A DNA stretch of 64,000 nucleotides, from assembly GCF_022458985.1 (NCBI RefSeq), contig NC_061773.1, positions 20,184,001 through 20,248,000 of the forward strand, written 5' to 3'. The notes under the pieces are model-generated. The model did not search any database. It worked only from the letters and a program-made list of their open reading frames with translations, and was not told where the DNA came from. This DNA is from Mugil cephalus (lineage: Eukaryota > Chordata > Actinopteri > Mugiliformes > Mugilidae). Shown in pieces: positions 11,589-25,911 of this stretch. A program made the translations under genes and the position numbers. Numbering within the stretch: the first letter of the stretch is position 1; each line of letters starts with the position of its first letter.

Positions 11589-14500
11589 ATGCACTGGAGG
11601 AAATGGCGGATGATAAATCTGGCTACACAAAATACATGCAAAGTGGGCATTAAACATAGCATAGCATATAAGCAGTAGCTACCTAATGTTAAAAGACACA
11701 GTGCCAGACTAGCGGGCACCAGTATAAAGAGCCATCAGCAAAGCTGGCTTTGTGCTTAAGTCTATTTCCCACTCTAAGGACCAGATCTTTGTTAGACTCA
11801 ATCATGATGTTTTCAATCAGCGGTACTTTTGAAGCTAATGTGTGCTAAAGCTTCAACACTATATCTGTAGCAAAGTTTGTGCCTGTTTCCAGAGCGCCTT
11901 ATTAGAGGGCTGTTTGTCATTGACAGTAAATTTGGACAGCGGAGGTCAAAGCTCTTGTGAAATACGCTTTGCTCTCGAGATAAGGCGTGATAGCAGAGGT
12001 ATGTAGAGGGGACCTATAAGGGGACTGTGTGCATATATACAGTTCGCACATATGCAGCATTGTCTGCCACCTCTTGCTTGTTATTTAGTGGTAGTAAAGT
12101 AGAGCAGTGGGGACTGGGAGAGGCCCATCCTGTTGGTTCCAGGGGACCGGCAGTCTCCTCCTCATATGGCTGGATGAATAACACAGCCCTTTTCTAGGAC
12201 TTCCTCCAAACTGGAGAGAGGACATCACTGGCAGAGTGGATAATAGTTGCAGAGGAGCAAATGAGACACAACGAAAAGCGTTTCTCTCACCGCCCACCAC
12301 ATCTCTGTCGTCCTCCCTCCGTCCTCTCCCCATCTCTCTTTCGTTTCCCCCCTCTGTTATTATCACCCAGATCATTATCAGGCGTGCTATCCCCTCACCG
12401 CGATGGAGAGGAGGGTCGGCCTCCCACATGGTGAGAGATTTCCAACAGCAGCAGCAACAGCAACAGCAGGGCAGGAGGAGGGGATAGCAAAACGAAGACA
12501 AGGGGCCTAATAAAGTCCATCTAAATATAGAGGCAGCGGGACCTTTTTTTCCTTGTCCTTATAAAGAGCTGCTGGTGAATCCGGGTAGACTAGCCTCCCT
12601 GCTGTACCGAGCGCTGATCACTCCCTCCAGGGTCGGGAACATAACTGTCGGTGCATGGAAACACACACACACTCGTGCACACGAACCCACAGGGTTGTTT
12701 TACGAGAGAAAGAGGGCTCAGTGATGTTTTCTTTCTTTACACAAGAGGGCGAATCCTGTTCGGTGAAACTTACTAAAATAGGAGAGGTTAGAGGAAACGT
12801 CCAAGAAGAAATGATGGGAGAAGTTTTGTGATCGGGGGGGAGGTTCCTGCCCTGAGAGCTGACTTGCAGGAGATCGGGAAGAAGATACGGATGAAGAGCC
12901 AAAAATATCCCAAAAGATGGATTTTACTATACATTTTAATTTGTGGCAACATGGTCGCCATGCTCTGTCCATACAGTGCCCTTATTTGGCTCTAGGAAGC
13001 AGCTCGGCATTTTGGGGGTATATTCGTTTCTTGCCTCGCATCATTGTAGAGACACTGCACTCATGTCTGTGTGGTAAAAATAAAACTACAGGCCACTTCA
13101 AGACAGAAAATAGAAACAGTTGGCTCCGGAACAAAACCCATCTCATCTACAAATGCTCTAATTAACACATGATGTATCTGTATCTGTATTTATACTGTAT
13201 ACAACAGTTATACAACAAAAAATATTGCTGTTTGTCTTTTTCATTTAGGGGTTATTGCATATCATTAAGACATTATTAAATCCACCTGGAAACTGCCTCA
13301 CATCAGTCTCTCAGTGGATGGAGTAAGCAAATAACTAAACAAATTAAACAAATGATGTTGACTAACCTAACAGAGCCGCACAAAGATTTTACTGCCTTTA
13401 GATAAAGCCCGGCTGTTCTCCTGCATGCAGCCTTATTGCTAAGCTAACTAGCTGCCAATTACAATACCAGTGTGACAGTAATGCGACAGTAATGCCATAT
13501 ATAAATATTTCTTTAAATATCGTTTGACTGCTTTGTTTCTCTAATGATTGCGTCCTCAATCCATTCTGCATTTGCATCTGGACTTAGAGGAACAATTGTG
13601 CAAATCACGGCCTCTTTTGCTCCCGAAAGCCCGAAGCCTTTATGCCATTTGTAAACAATCCGACTGCAGTCAGCAAACATAAAAGTGATCTCTTCACTCA
13701 GGGCTCTCGCCACATGACAGATGAACAAATTCAACAGCTGGGTAAGTGAATAACGTGATTTACTTCCTCGTCCTGCACACTGTCGCTGTCTGTCTGTCTG
13801 AGGTGCTGTTATCAGTAACTGCCCGTCCTGTGCGTGACATCAGCAGCTGCCTTTCAGGCCCCTGCCTTTGATGAAATAACAGTCTGGGTATTGCGCAGGT
13901 CATGTGCTGGTTAACACAGACCACAGACCCGCATGCTTTGGCAGGAGACACACAAGCAGATCATCTGGAGCTCACTTTTTTTTTTTTTTGTGGCACAGAT
14001 GTAATGTTTGCTGCACTCTGTGTGAAACAGGTCATTTTTACAGCTGTCCCCATACGCCAGCGGTGACAGCAAAGGTCCAGAAGTCAAACGGGAGGGGGGA
14101 AAAGGTTCACTGCGTGTTTAAACCCCCTTTATTTTCTACACCTGTTGCTCACTGCCTCCTATAGTGTGTGGTCACACACTAAGACACGTGGATTTTTTTT
14201 TTGGTGTTGTAACTGTCTGAGCTGGGATCGTGCACCAAAGGTAGAAAAGGCGCAAAATAAGAGTCATGCAGACCCACGCACCGAACATCAGAACTTGTTA
14301 CATAACAGCTCCCGTTGCACAGAGACAACTCAGCAGAACAGTCGCACACAGTCAATGTCAAACGTTTTGTGAGACAGAGAATGGGCATAATTTGTGGTCA
14401 CACTGGGTGTGAAGCTGAAGCGGATCGATGTGTGTGTGTGTGTGTGTATGTGTGTCAGTTTGTGGTCATGAAAGCCCCACTGAGAGAGGAAACTCAGCTG

Positions 14501-17500
14501 TCAGTAGCTGTCAGTTACTAGGCCCCTCTTTGTTGCTGCTCCTGTTGTAGTTAACCTCAACCTCCTTCTCTTTCAGACTCTCCCTTCCTCCTCTTTTCTG
14601 CCCCCCAACAGTGACTGGCTGGGTTTGAGGTCGAGGTGGAGGCGCTGCTCATTAGTACAAGCATGTTGGTCAGAGATAAGAAAATATGGCAACCAACCAG
14701 CCAAACCCCCTGCGCCGGGCTGGACATATTACTAACACACACTTAGGGCAAACAAGTGTCAGAAACCCGGCGACAAAAGGTCAAATCATTTATTCTGCTT
14801 TGTGCTGTCTACAGCTGGTTATGAGGTTGCTATTAAAAGCTGGCTTCAACCTGGCTTGGCTCTTGGAATCACCACTTCTCGCCTCCTTGCTTCCTCTCTT
14901 GTCTTCTTGCACCGCACGACACCCAGAGCTCTATCTCCCCCCCATGCAGGGTGTTACCCATGCTACATTAGCTGCTCACATGCAGAATGACACCGAACAA
15001 ACAGCTTAGCTCCGAAAAGCTTGCTCCACACTTGGTGCGAGCGCACGCCAGTGCTGCCAGACCAGCATGCGGCGTGGTGTGACATGGACACGAGGGGAGG
15101 CTGAAAGCGTCCGTGGCGCCTCGGCTCTGCTTGTTGTGAGTCGTGGGGGCGGGATGGGGGCTGCTGTCGAAGGGAGATTGCGGGGTGTCTGAGTTTGTGA
15201 TTACAGGCCGGCTCTGATGGACATCTCCCGGGTCTGCTTGAGTAAGACACACTCAGATCAAATTACAGGGCCAGAAATGTGAATGAGCGGAGGGAAGACA
15301 ATGACTACAAGACACACACACACATGCATGCAGATTGATACGTAAACTAAAATCCACACTTAATACAACCTAACCGTTCACCACAGCCGGGGTTCACTTT
15401 TTCCAGCTGCTCTTTTTCCCCCATTCCATCAGATAATTAACCTCTCTTCATTCCCATTTACTTAGATAAACTTTTCTACATATCAGTTCTCTTTAAGTCT
15501 ATCTCCTCAGGCCCATCTCATTATCACCAGCCTCAGTGGATGTGCCAGAAGGAGCAGGAGGTGTGAGAGTGCCATGGCAGGGCCGTCTAACAGCAGCTGA
15601 TAGGATACAGGCCTGCAGCGGATAAACACTTTTTTTCTCTTTCTGCCAGAAAACTCACACTGATCCACAAATATCTCGGCCTTTATCAGACTCCACAGTC
15701 CTGGCTATGACCCTCGCAAGTCACCTTCCAGAAACTTCCATGACTCATTTATATTTCATTTACATGTAGAGGAGATTGTATTTGTTGGAGATGTGTCCTG
15801 TCTTACTGGCTGAACCAGCTGAGTTCTTGTGCACTACTTGATCAGCTTGTTGGAGGTTATTGGCAACTTTTCAATTGGTAGAACACCTTTTCATCCTCAT
15901 TTCCTTGTTTTTCTTTGTCCATTGTTCGAGGCTGTGGCATCTGTGTGTGTGAGATGGAAGTTGCTTTTGAGGTTTAATTTCCCTCTTACATTCCTCCTCC
16001 TACACCCATTGTGAAAACGTTAACCTTCAACACAACACCAAGGTTACCCATACCTCCATCAACGCCTTTCTGTGTGTCCTGGCGGCAACACCTTCAAACA
16101 CTGCACAGCTTTAGGTGTAATACGCAGGAAGTGTTAAAACAGATATTGTCCCAACCTTCGATTCTTTTTTAGCTTCACTGACTGCTCTGTGTTTGCTTAA
16201 AATGGACAGAATTCAAAGGGATCTATTTGCTGAAATGCAACCAAATAATGGGCGTATAACTACAAAATAAGAATATTAGTTGGTTTTGTCACCTTACAAT
16301 GAACCCTTTACATACAGACCATGTCTCTATAGTAGCCACAATGTTTTGTTACATGCTTTGAAAGGCAGCGGTTTATTTACATGCAATAAACACCCTCACC
16401 ACCAGATGCCATTAAATCCAATACGCTGGTCCTTTAATGCAAACCACACTTCATACCAGGACCTTTGGGCCCCGTCAGACCTCTTGTACATACAGGTGCA
16501 TACAGGTGTGAACACACCCTGGACGCAATGAGGATGTATTTGAACAACATTTAACACTCACTCAGCAGAGTTTATAAATATAAATCACCTGAAAGGGAAA
16601 AAACGCACAATTGATGTCTTTTCATTAGTGGTAAGAGCCTTTTAAAAAAGTCTCTCCACGTAGCTGTTAACTAACTAAATAACGAATACATCAAATCCAG
16701 AAACAAATGAAATGATTCAATAGGAGTACACTGTGCATGATTTTGTCATTAAAGCCGTATTGGGTTCCGTTATGTTTTTCCTCAATAATCACTGATGTGT
16801 TTATTTACATTTATTACTGGAGATTTTACTGTCAGGCCTTCAAATAGCACAGCAGTGTTGTATGAAAGTGTGTAACGACCTTTCAGGGGTGAATTATTAT
16901 TTGAACTTTGTGCAGGTCTGTAAAACAACTGACGCCAGCGAGATAAATAATAACTTAGTGCATGTGTGCTTGTAGAGAGTCAGAGACACTTCTCAACTTG
17001 TTCCAGCGTATTTATCTTATTCTGCTGCTCCCCAGATGATGTCAGTGTTTATTTGCATGCAGTGTACCAAAACCGAGATCAGATCTCGAGAGCTGGTTGC
17101 GGACACACATGTAGACGCATGTAGATGTAGATGACCACAGGTCCTTAATTAAAGCAGGCAACCCGCGATGAGATTGGATGTTACCGAGTGCCTCTGACTT
17201 ACGATTTAAACCGGACTCTTTCCAAAAACGTCCATGTTATCTGAATGAGTTGTTGGTGCACAAAAGAGCCACGGGAGAGTACACGTGATGGGTATTTGTG
17301 GTCTGGCAAATTCTTATGAGAGTCAGGATAAATATAGGCAGTATCTTATCTGATGCTGCAGCGCCGACACTCCCCAGGCCCCTGACAGGTCTATTGGGCC
17401 GGTGGCTGATGAGCCTCAGAGACGCTAAAAATGGGGCCAGTCGGGTAAAATACATATGGGGAAATTTACGTGAAAAGCTATGATTATACATATACATGGT

Positions 17501-19226
17501 CAAAGAACATTACAAAATAAATAAAGTTTAAAAAGGGTAAAATAATTAAATATGAGTGTCTATTAAGCATTAACTTCCCAATGGGGGCTCCCTGATTCAA
17601 ATGAAAATTGTACATCATACAAATTAGTGTAAAATTAGGTGTGTAACAGAATACAGCCTGTAGAGGTTCTCCGCCGAACGCAGAGGTTTGGATTGGTCTG
17701 TTTATTTACAGACCTTGTAGTCAACCCTTAATCTGATAACCAATGTTTTTGAATAACAAAGCAGGAGCATTAGTCATACTACATATGTATACATCATTTT
17801 ATGGTCACTGAGCGTATTTCACGGAGTTGAAAAAAAAAAATCAAGATGAAAATAAATTATGAGTTAAAGATTTAATGTACAAAATTACCTTGTTTCACGT
17901 AAACTTTTTTTCTTGCCTCAGCGTTAGCGAGCAGAGTAGAGGTACTGTAAATTCATAAAAGTTAATATGTGCTTGGGACTGGGGCCCAAATAGAAAGTAA
18001 CAGTCACTGAGGCAGTTAATTTTAGGAGGACACATGCTGTGGTCATATATAAAATCGGACTGTATCTCACGCTAACTCTTGCAAATGCAAACCCGTCCTA
18101 CATGATGTTCAGGCCACGAAAACAAGAGGTGCCTTTGGCAGGTTGTGATTAGAGTTAAGCCAAAGGCTGATAAGGTGGGACTGCTTCTGTGACAGTTCTG
18201 AGAAATCACTTGACGTCACAGTTGCACGACAGAGCGAGAAGCATGTGGAGAGTGAGATTTGACTGAACCTACTTTGTATGTGCATGTGAAAGAGAGACCG
18301 GGGGGTGGGTGGCTGAGAGAGGCCCTATGGTGACTCAGCATAACAAGGTCTGCTGGGCCTGTATGACCTCGTTCATCAAGATGACACTCGGCTCTGTTTC
18401 TGCCGTGTGATTCACAATGAGAACGGGACGACGAGAGGGAGACAGAAACAGAAGCATGTGAGGAGAAACAGGACCTTGAGCATGGACGTGAGGAAGACAA
18501 GAGATGTTACGGGAAGAAAAGGCACAAATGACAAGCAGAAAAGTTGAGTAAACAAACGCGTGAGGGAGATCACAAACAGAGAACCGGGGGATGAGATAGT
18601 GAAAGATAAACAGTGACAAAGTGAAGAGAAGAGAGGGGGACCAGAGCCGCCTGACTACAGTAACAGTCAGTAAACACAGCAACAGCAGAGACATCCATTC
18701 TGCTGAACGTGTTTAAAAAACTGTGACAAGATTCAGCTATTAAAAACTGCAGTTTGTCCTCAGCGCTGGCATCTTCCACATCACGTCCCAACACACAGCA
18801 CATCAGACTTCTCTTTTTGCTTTCAAGCTGTAAAGCTTCTTCCTAAACACAGCTCCCGAAACACACTCGTCACACTCTGTTTTTACACACCAAAACACGT
18901 TGAAGGGACACCGCCAGCTTCGCTGATCATCCGTTTGCTCGCAGTGTAACACAAAGTCACGACAAAAATCAGAAAATAATGGGATCCTGTAATTGTTTGG
19001 CAGTGAGTACTATATCAATTAGAATTAGTGAAGTACTTCTTTGTTTTGATTTGATTAGATTTTTTGATTACTTTAGACAGGGGCACGATAAGTTGTGACA
19101 AGATTTCAGAAATCGTTTGCCTGATAGTATAATTGCCTAAGTCATTTTTTGACTTGACAATACCAATAAAAATAACAATGTGTTCACTAATATTTGTGTT
19201 TTCCAAAAATGTTCAAATGACTTAGG

Positions 19227-19408
19227 CCAGGGGGTCTTCAACGCTTTTCAGGCCAAGGACCACAAACTGATGGAGAGATTAAGTAGGGACCCCCTACCTA
19301 CTAAATGAGTCCTACATTATTATTATATTATTATCATTTTGCATTCAATATTAAGCTATTCAAATAATACACTGTTTTTTTTTTCAAACATGTGCAATAG
19401 TAGGGGGG
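19227..19408. mobile_element. Nonautonomous hAT-like element, truncated copy 2
   Basis: It begins AGGGGGTCTTCAACGCTTTT and follows copy 1 (11323-11588) through the shared 'attaagctattcaaataa' segment, but lacks the right end. It lies directly before another repeat at 19441. Confidence 0.5.
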
Positions 19409-19440
19409 AAATTAAAAAGATATACAGTATGTATGAAAAA

Positions 19441-19735
19441 TGTCTAACCAACCAAGCCTATCCCAGCTGTCATCAGGCGAGAGTCGGGCTGCACCCTTGA
19501 CAGGTCGCCAGTCTATCCCAGGGCTAACAAACAAACAACCATTCACCCTCACACTCAATTTAGAATCACCAATCAGCCTAACGAGCATGTCTTTGGAGGT
19601 GGGTAGGAAACCGGAGTACCGGAGAAAACCCACACAGACACAGGGAGAACATACAAACTCGAACCTGTACCTTCTCGCTGGGAGGGATCAGTGATAACCA
19701 CCGAGCCGCTGTGCCACCGAAGGCACTTCCACTTT
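19441..19735 (+). repeat. Common vertebrate-type interspersed repeat
   Basis: Recognisable blocks in order: 'cctatcccagctgtcatcag', 'caggtcgccagtctatccca', 'accattcaccctcacactca', 'gcatgtctttggaggtggg', 'ggagaacatacaaactc' and a final 'gagccgctgtgccacc'. This is a widespread non-coding retroposon-like repeat in fish. A second copy lies in the opposite direction in rae1 intron 1 at 37280-37960, broken by a MITE. Confidence 0.6.
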
Positions 19736-20847
19736 GGTTATTTCTAAAAACGTCTGCATAAACATCACATCAAACTTCAGTTAAGTCAGTTGTGCGCAAC
19801 ACAAGTGAGCACCTTGAACACAACAAACACAACTCCATTTGAAGGCAGTCATAAGTAGGAAAGAATACTGCCACCGAATTACAATTGGCCATATCTATTA
19901 TTAACTTATTATTAACTGAGACAAGTCACAACTTGTGACAGGTACACGCGACGCCATTTGAAGGCGGCAAATGCGCTCACATTAAGTTAACCAGTCATTA
20001 GTTTGCTAACCAGTAGCCTCGCTGGCTTCTAAGCACCAAAAAGTTGCCTAGCAAGTGTGCATCCACGCCAATGTTTTGCCTTCGTGACTTTACGTGTCAC
20101 AGCCACAGTCACACGAGGGAAAAGAAACTCACTGAAACAATGGCTGAAAGGACAACGTGTCTGTATAATTAAGTAGCAAATTTCTGGAGTAAATAATGTC
20201 TGAATGGATTTCAATCAAAACAAAAGCAACACAAAAACATCAATTTGCCATGTTGTAAATCATCACTGGGTGGATAAATTACACCCTGGGTGGGGACGAA
20301 AAGATAATGGATGTGTTTTTGTTTCAACCTTGCCTGCGCTTGGTTCTCTGGGCCTTAGTGGGGTTTAGAAGTGACACATCTTGAGAAGGAGCTGACGTAA
20401 ACACAAACACTCTGGGAAACAGAGCTAGCTAAGCTTGTCTAGCAAAATAAAAACTAAAAAAAAAAAAAAAAGGTTACTTGCAGCTGTGAGTTGTAATGGA
20501 GAATCTAACTTCAAAACACTTTCTGGCAAACCCCTTTCATTTTCTTTAGAAAAAACTCTCAGCAAGGGAATGAAAGCAAGTGTGTGGGCCAAGGGAACAC
20601 CCAGCACCCCTGGCAGGTAGTGGTGTTGCGGCTTGATAAACGTCGGGGCCCCTCTCCGTCATGCAGGATCCAACAGCACACACAGCCTTGATAACAAGCA
20701 CACGCTGAACTGAACCCGCAGCAGGATCCACATTTCACTTTCATTAATACAATGACAGTGCAATAACACACACTGTAAACACGTCAAACACAAATCCACG
20801 AAAGCCGAAGGAAGACGGGGACAGGAGGTCTTTTTAAGTACAAATTC

Positions 20848-20853
20848 TTTATT
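20848..20853 (-). terminator. rbm38: Candidate distal polyadenylation signal of rbm38
   Basis: TTTATT on the plus strand is AATAAA in the rbm38 direction, about 1.57 kb after the stop codon. Other AATAAA hexamers occur at about 21537-21575, so the 3' UTR may end at either place. Confidence 0.4.
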
Positions 20854-22425
20854 TTGTTTTTTTTGGTATGGCTTCTTTGAAGGGACTGTAAAAGACATTC
20901 TTTAAAAAAAAAAAAAGTAATAATAATAAATAAAAAAATCCTAGTGAACTTCCAATGAAACCAGTCCAGGAGCTACAAACGAGAGCTCGTCGTTGAATCC
21001 CCCGACGTGGTCACAGGATAAACAAAATGAATACGACACCTGTAGAGCTGCAGCTATGCCGAGTTAAAAGACATCAGCGCCACAGTCATAGTAACAAAAA
21101 AAAAAAAAAAAAAAACTATTTTAACTTAGTACCTCTTATAAATACCATAAATATTTAGATGTACTTGAGGACTGAAGACATTTTAAAATGCTGTACATGA
21201 ATGTCCTTTTGAGAGCAATGGTTTTTAAACAATCTCAGTGACGATAAAGACTAAACAACGACAATAATAATAGTAATAATGATAAAAAAAACAACAAAAA
21301 AAAAAAAAACACTGGTGTTTGAGCTCAGTGTCAGCTACCTTTCAACAATGATATATGAAGCTCCTTGGTACCCATTTGTCCACATACTGCTTGTGATTAT
21401 CTACATCCATGTGAAATTACCAAGACTCAGATTAATATGACTTTCCGGACCCAGTCGGGTCAGTAATAAGAGACTTGCTGCGTGCAGCTCTGTGGAGGGA
21501 GGAGCACTTGAAAAATTAGGAGATCTCTTTTTCTTCTTTATTTATTTATTCATTTTTTTTTATTTATTTATTAAGGCCTCTTGATTAAAATAATAAAAAT
21601 GTTTGTAGTCTTGACATTGACGTCTCAAAACAATGCAACTCCCATGGTCTTATACTGAAAACTTTTGTCCGTGAGGTGCAATCTCTCTTCATCCTCCTAC
21701 GTGGACGCTGTAGGTTTGTTCATGTCGCAGGTCTCCGCCTCTCCGTGCACCGGGATGGGGACCACGCCTGGGACGCCAGCTGTATGCATCGCCGATTGCC
21801 TCCACCACTTTGCCTTCACCCCGCACTCCCATCTATGTCTGTCTTTCAGTGTCCTAAAGCAGCGGCGCCCCCAAATAGCCACCCCCCAGATGCTCTGTAA
21901 GCGGGAGGAAGGAGGTGTTACGTGTCCCAGACAGCTCTCCAAACATCAGTATGTACCACGGACATACATAGCTTTCACCGATTGAGCCAAAAAACATGCT
22001 AACATTGATAAGAATGGCATACAAACGCTGACAGGGACATTAATACGATAATAAAGGAAGATAAAAATAATAATAATAAAAAAAAAAAAAAAATGAAGTG
22101 TCAGCTTCTGGAAGCCCTTGGAAGCAACCACATACTTTATGCTGTTTAGCTTCCCAACCTGATCCCCAACAGCACCCCCCCTGCCCCTCCCTCCCCCGAG
22201 CTTTCACCAATGAGCAAACGGCTCATTCTGATCATATAGTGCAATAGTCCCACTCTTTTCCTGAAAGCTGCTGCTGACAACAGCAAGGTCACCCTACAGG
22301 GTGTTTCACCATCCTCTGTCCAAAGGTCCTCAACCACCACTACTACTCGCACCCTTCCTCCTCCTTCTTCTCCTCCTCTTATCCTTCCACCTGTACTGCT
22401 CCCTCTCCTCTGCCTCCTTCCTGGT
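20854..22425 (-). other. rbm38: Likely rbm38 3' untranslated region
   Basis: This stretch follows the rbm38 stop codon and has no ORF of its own that resembles a protein. It contains several A-rich and AATAAA-rich runs (plus-strand T-rich at 21530-21580). Its extent is inferred from the AATAAA at 20848. Confidence 0.45.
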
Positions 22426-25400
22426 TCACTGCATACGGTCCGGCTGGATGTGCTGCTGTGGGGCGTAGTGCAGGAAGGTCGGAGCTGGGCCGGTGGCCGA
22501 GGGGAGGGTGGGGTGGACGGTGGCCGGGGCCGTGGCGGCGGCGGCCGGGCCGGCGGTGGCAGTGGGGCTGGTGGCGTAGTTGTAGCTCAGGAAGCCGGCC
22601 GGAGAGGCGGCGTACGGGTACTGCTGATCGAAAGCGGCCTGGGCGTACTGGGAGTAGGCCGCACTGTAGTCCAGGTAGGGGCTGCTGCTGACAGACGAGG
22701 AAACCTGAGTGGGCAGCACCAGGCTAGGCTGCACAAACGCTTGCGGGTAGACGTACGGCTGGGCCAACCTGCGCGAAGACACAAAGGGCAAAAAAAAAGG
22801 GGAATTAGGCTGAAGGGGTAGAAAGGCGTAACAGAGAAATCCCAAAGCCTGGCTCCCATTGTTTACATTGCTCTCACAGGGTAAGCATGCTGGGAATATA
22901 AACTCTCTGTAGGTGCTCTGAACCCAGAGAGTTCTCACCCGGATGCCCACTGTTATTATATACACACACACTAAGACTAAATAGATGACTAAAAAGACAA
23001 AAGGCAGATGAGGTTAGGAGGCGAGGGTGAGTCAACCCTCTGCCTGTGTCAGTTAGTAAAACCTACAAAACCTGTTAGGTAGGGCCTCCTGTGGTAGACA
23101 GGGGAGGAGTGTAGGGGGTGAATGATAGAGTCAGCCGTTACTGGCAGGTTTTCAGGCTCAGGCATCAACAGAGTGTTTTAACAGCTGCTGCTCTTCACTC
23201 ACTGAACACACACACACACACACAAAAGACGAAAAAAAAAAAAAGGGGAAGTGCACGAAGGGAGTGCAGAAGTTGCAGCCCCTTACTTCTCATTTGGTTT
23301 TTAGAAATCTCACAAAGACTACGCCAGGTGATGATGTCGGCTAGGGGAGGTAATGGTGGCAGGGGAGCTCATCAGGGCTGGGTTCAGGGCTCGGCCAGGC
23401 CTCGTGGGCTGACGACTCAGACGTGGCTGATTAGGGTTGTAGGGTCTGGGGACTGTACTGTCTTCACCACTTTATCCACAGAGAAAATGGAAGGGGAGTA
23501 GGTTTTAGATTAGTCCATTTTTTACTTAGGATTGTGAGTTTGTTGAATAAAAGGAAGGTTGATGATGGTGGCAGCAGGCAGAGGACAGCCCTCTTCATAG
23601 TAAGGGTGATTTAAATCACTGTTTTGGGAACCTTAACCCTTGATGCGAGGGAAAACACACACACACACGCGCGCACACTCTGGGACATAGGTAAAATAAA
23701 ACAAATGTCACGTTGAATTACGTCCTACAGCTGCATGATCAAAGTCTTCCTCTCATGGACTGATGAGGGATTCACTCCATTAGAAGAAGATCAGTAATAA
23801 AAGGCAGCTATGAAATGAACACAGCAAAAGATGGAAGCATGCATGGATAGGGCCGTCATCTCCCTTAAACTCTCACAACACACACACACACACCCTCTCC
23901 AGTACCGCTACCCTCCCCCTTTTATCCACACTCACACACACCAGTTACCACTGCAAACCCCAAACCATGCCATAATAGGGAAAGAGTCACACCACAATCA
24001 GCATAACCTCTTCAGTTCGTATCACACAAAAAAGGGGAAAAGATAAAAAGGCACTCCAGTCCATCACAGCACACTGCACTGCACTCTCAAGCCATCACTG
24101 GCACCTTGTAGAGAGGCTGGCTGAGGGAAGGAGCAGGGGGACGGGGGGGCAGGGCAGATATTTTCTGTCATACCCCTCCTCGGGGTTAGTCCTGCACTGT
24201 GGGCATCTTCCGATCGTCTGCTGGTCGCACCGGTCAGCTGGCGGCACAGAGCGACCCCGGCATGAGGGTGGACAGGAGGATGGCAGTGATTATTGTCAGC
24301 AACAACACAATGGTCCTACGGCATCACATTAAGTTTTCATGAAGTGTGTGGAACGACGGGACAGTGTACTCCAAACTGAAAAAATGCGTGTCCAACAACC
24401 ATGAAATGAGGAAGAAGAGAAGAGCTTTTCACACGACAGCCAGCGTAACACAAAAGCCACAGAGGCTAAATGAGACGTCTGTCAAGTGAAGGGGAAATAA
24501 AGTCATAGTGTCAGAGCCCTGAGCGAAAAAAACAACAACAAAAAAAAAACAAGACAACAGCGGCTTGTAACGAGTAAACGTAGGCAAATGAAGGCAACCC
24601 CCGCACACCTACGCAATCTACGCTTTGCCCTCCTGTTCGCTACTTACTGCACAAAGAGGCATTCACTCTCGCATGCGGCTTTCAAAGATGACCATACATT
24701 AATGCTGCGGGGCGTGTGTCCTTTCACCCGCGTCACATATTATGAGTCTGCCTTCTCCGCGGCCTTTGGAGCGCGCTGCCACGCGTGACCTCGCGTAGGT
24801 ACAGCGAAACAGAAAAGAGGCGAAAAGCACTACTGCGTTACAGCTTTAATGCGTTCAGTGGACCGGAGGGGACTGTCGCGTGCTAACCGTGCTACCTAAA
24901 AGGCACGTTAGGGACAGTTGTGGGTCCTGGGGGTCAGATTAGTGGGGGGGGGGGGGGGGTGTGTCGTGGCAGGGGACAGGGATGACAGCTGGAAGCTCAT
25001 AGGTCAGCTGGTTTTATGCTGACAACCAGTCTGTGTGTGTGTGTTTGACGTAGTGCCACTCAACAAATGTCAAGCTGAGATACAGAAAAAAGAAAAAGAA
25101 AAAAACACTTGCTGGAGTATTCACAGTTAATGAAGGCCCCATAATGAGCTAATGCGAAAAGCCCGGACGATATCGCACCAAGCAGCTAAATATTTCTACG
25201 CGATAACACGTATGACCTTCAGTGAATGACTCAGAACGTGTGAACGCAGGACGGGACGGGGCTGGGTGGGAGAAGTAAACAACACCTCAGAACACTTGTA
25301 AGAGGACTTGATATTCATTCCTTTGTTTTAAAGGAACCGGGGTTTGTTCTTTGAAAGCCTCCGAATGGGGGGGGGAAAGGTGTTTTGTTTGACACCTGTG

Positions 25401-25825
25401 GAGGCGAGTTTCCTAGGGAGCACACTGCCTCATTAAGCATTAAGCCTACCCAGCTCCTCCTCTTCCTCCCCCGCTTATCGCCAGCACTCACCCCTCATTC
25501 TCATCTTTAACCCCCCACCTCCCCCTCGGTCTCACAGAGGTGTCAGTTTTCACCGTCTCCATCTGACACGCTCGTACCGCGAGGGGAGAAAATGAAGTAA
25601 AAAAAGAAAAGAAAAGAAAAAAAAAACACAAAAGAAAAGAAAAAAACGGATGTATGCGACACGCGGGAAATTAACCGGGCTCGCGACGTAGCGGAGGAGG
25701 TGATGCATGAGAAGAGATGAATCTGCAAGCACACGCTGACAACTCCTCCCCTCCCTCAACAAACAATGTTTCTGGCCTCGGTGACCCCCCCTCTGGCCCT
25801 CACAGTCCGCATCTGCTGACCACAG

Positions 25826-25911
<86 letters not shown>

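Larger units (their letters stand above)
5550..20840. other. Gene-poor spacer between tada3 and rbm38
   Basis: About 15 kb with no exon set that joins into a recognisable protein on either strand. It holds dispersed repeats (listed separately), low-complexity tracts, a 20-bp tandem duplication at 9926-9965, an octamer ATGCAAAT at 9440, a TGACGTCA palindrome at about 18213 and a CTCF-like site at 6329. The rest looks like unique non-coding DNA that could include regulatory elements for the neighbours, but nothing here proves function. Confidence 0.6.

Noticed and set aside
12236-12487. Short plus-strand ORF ending in polyglutamine
   Set aside because: Short CAG/CAA run in spacer DNA, no family match, no splice partners, and an equal-size ORF on the opposite strand.
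22450-22821. Plus-strand ORF rich in Gly and Arg
   Set aside because: Antisense of the GC-rich last exon of rbm38; composition only, no homolog recognised.
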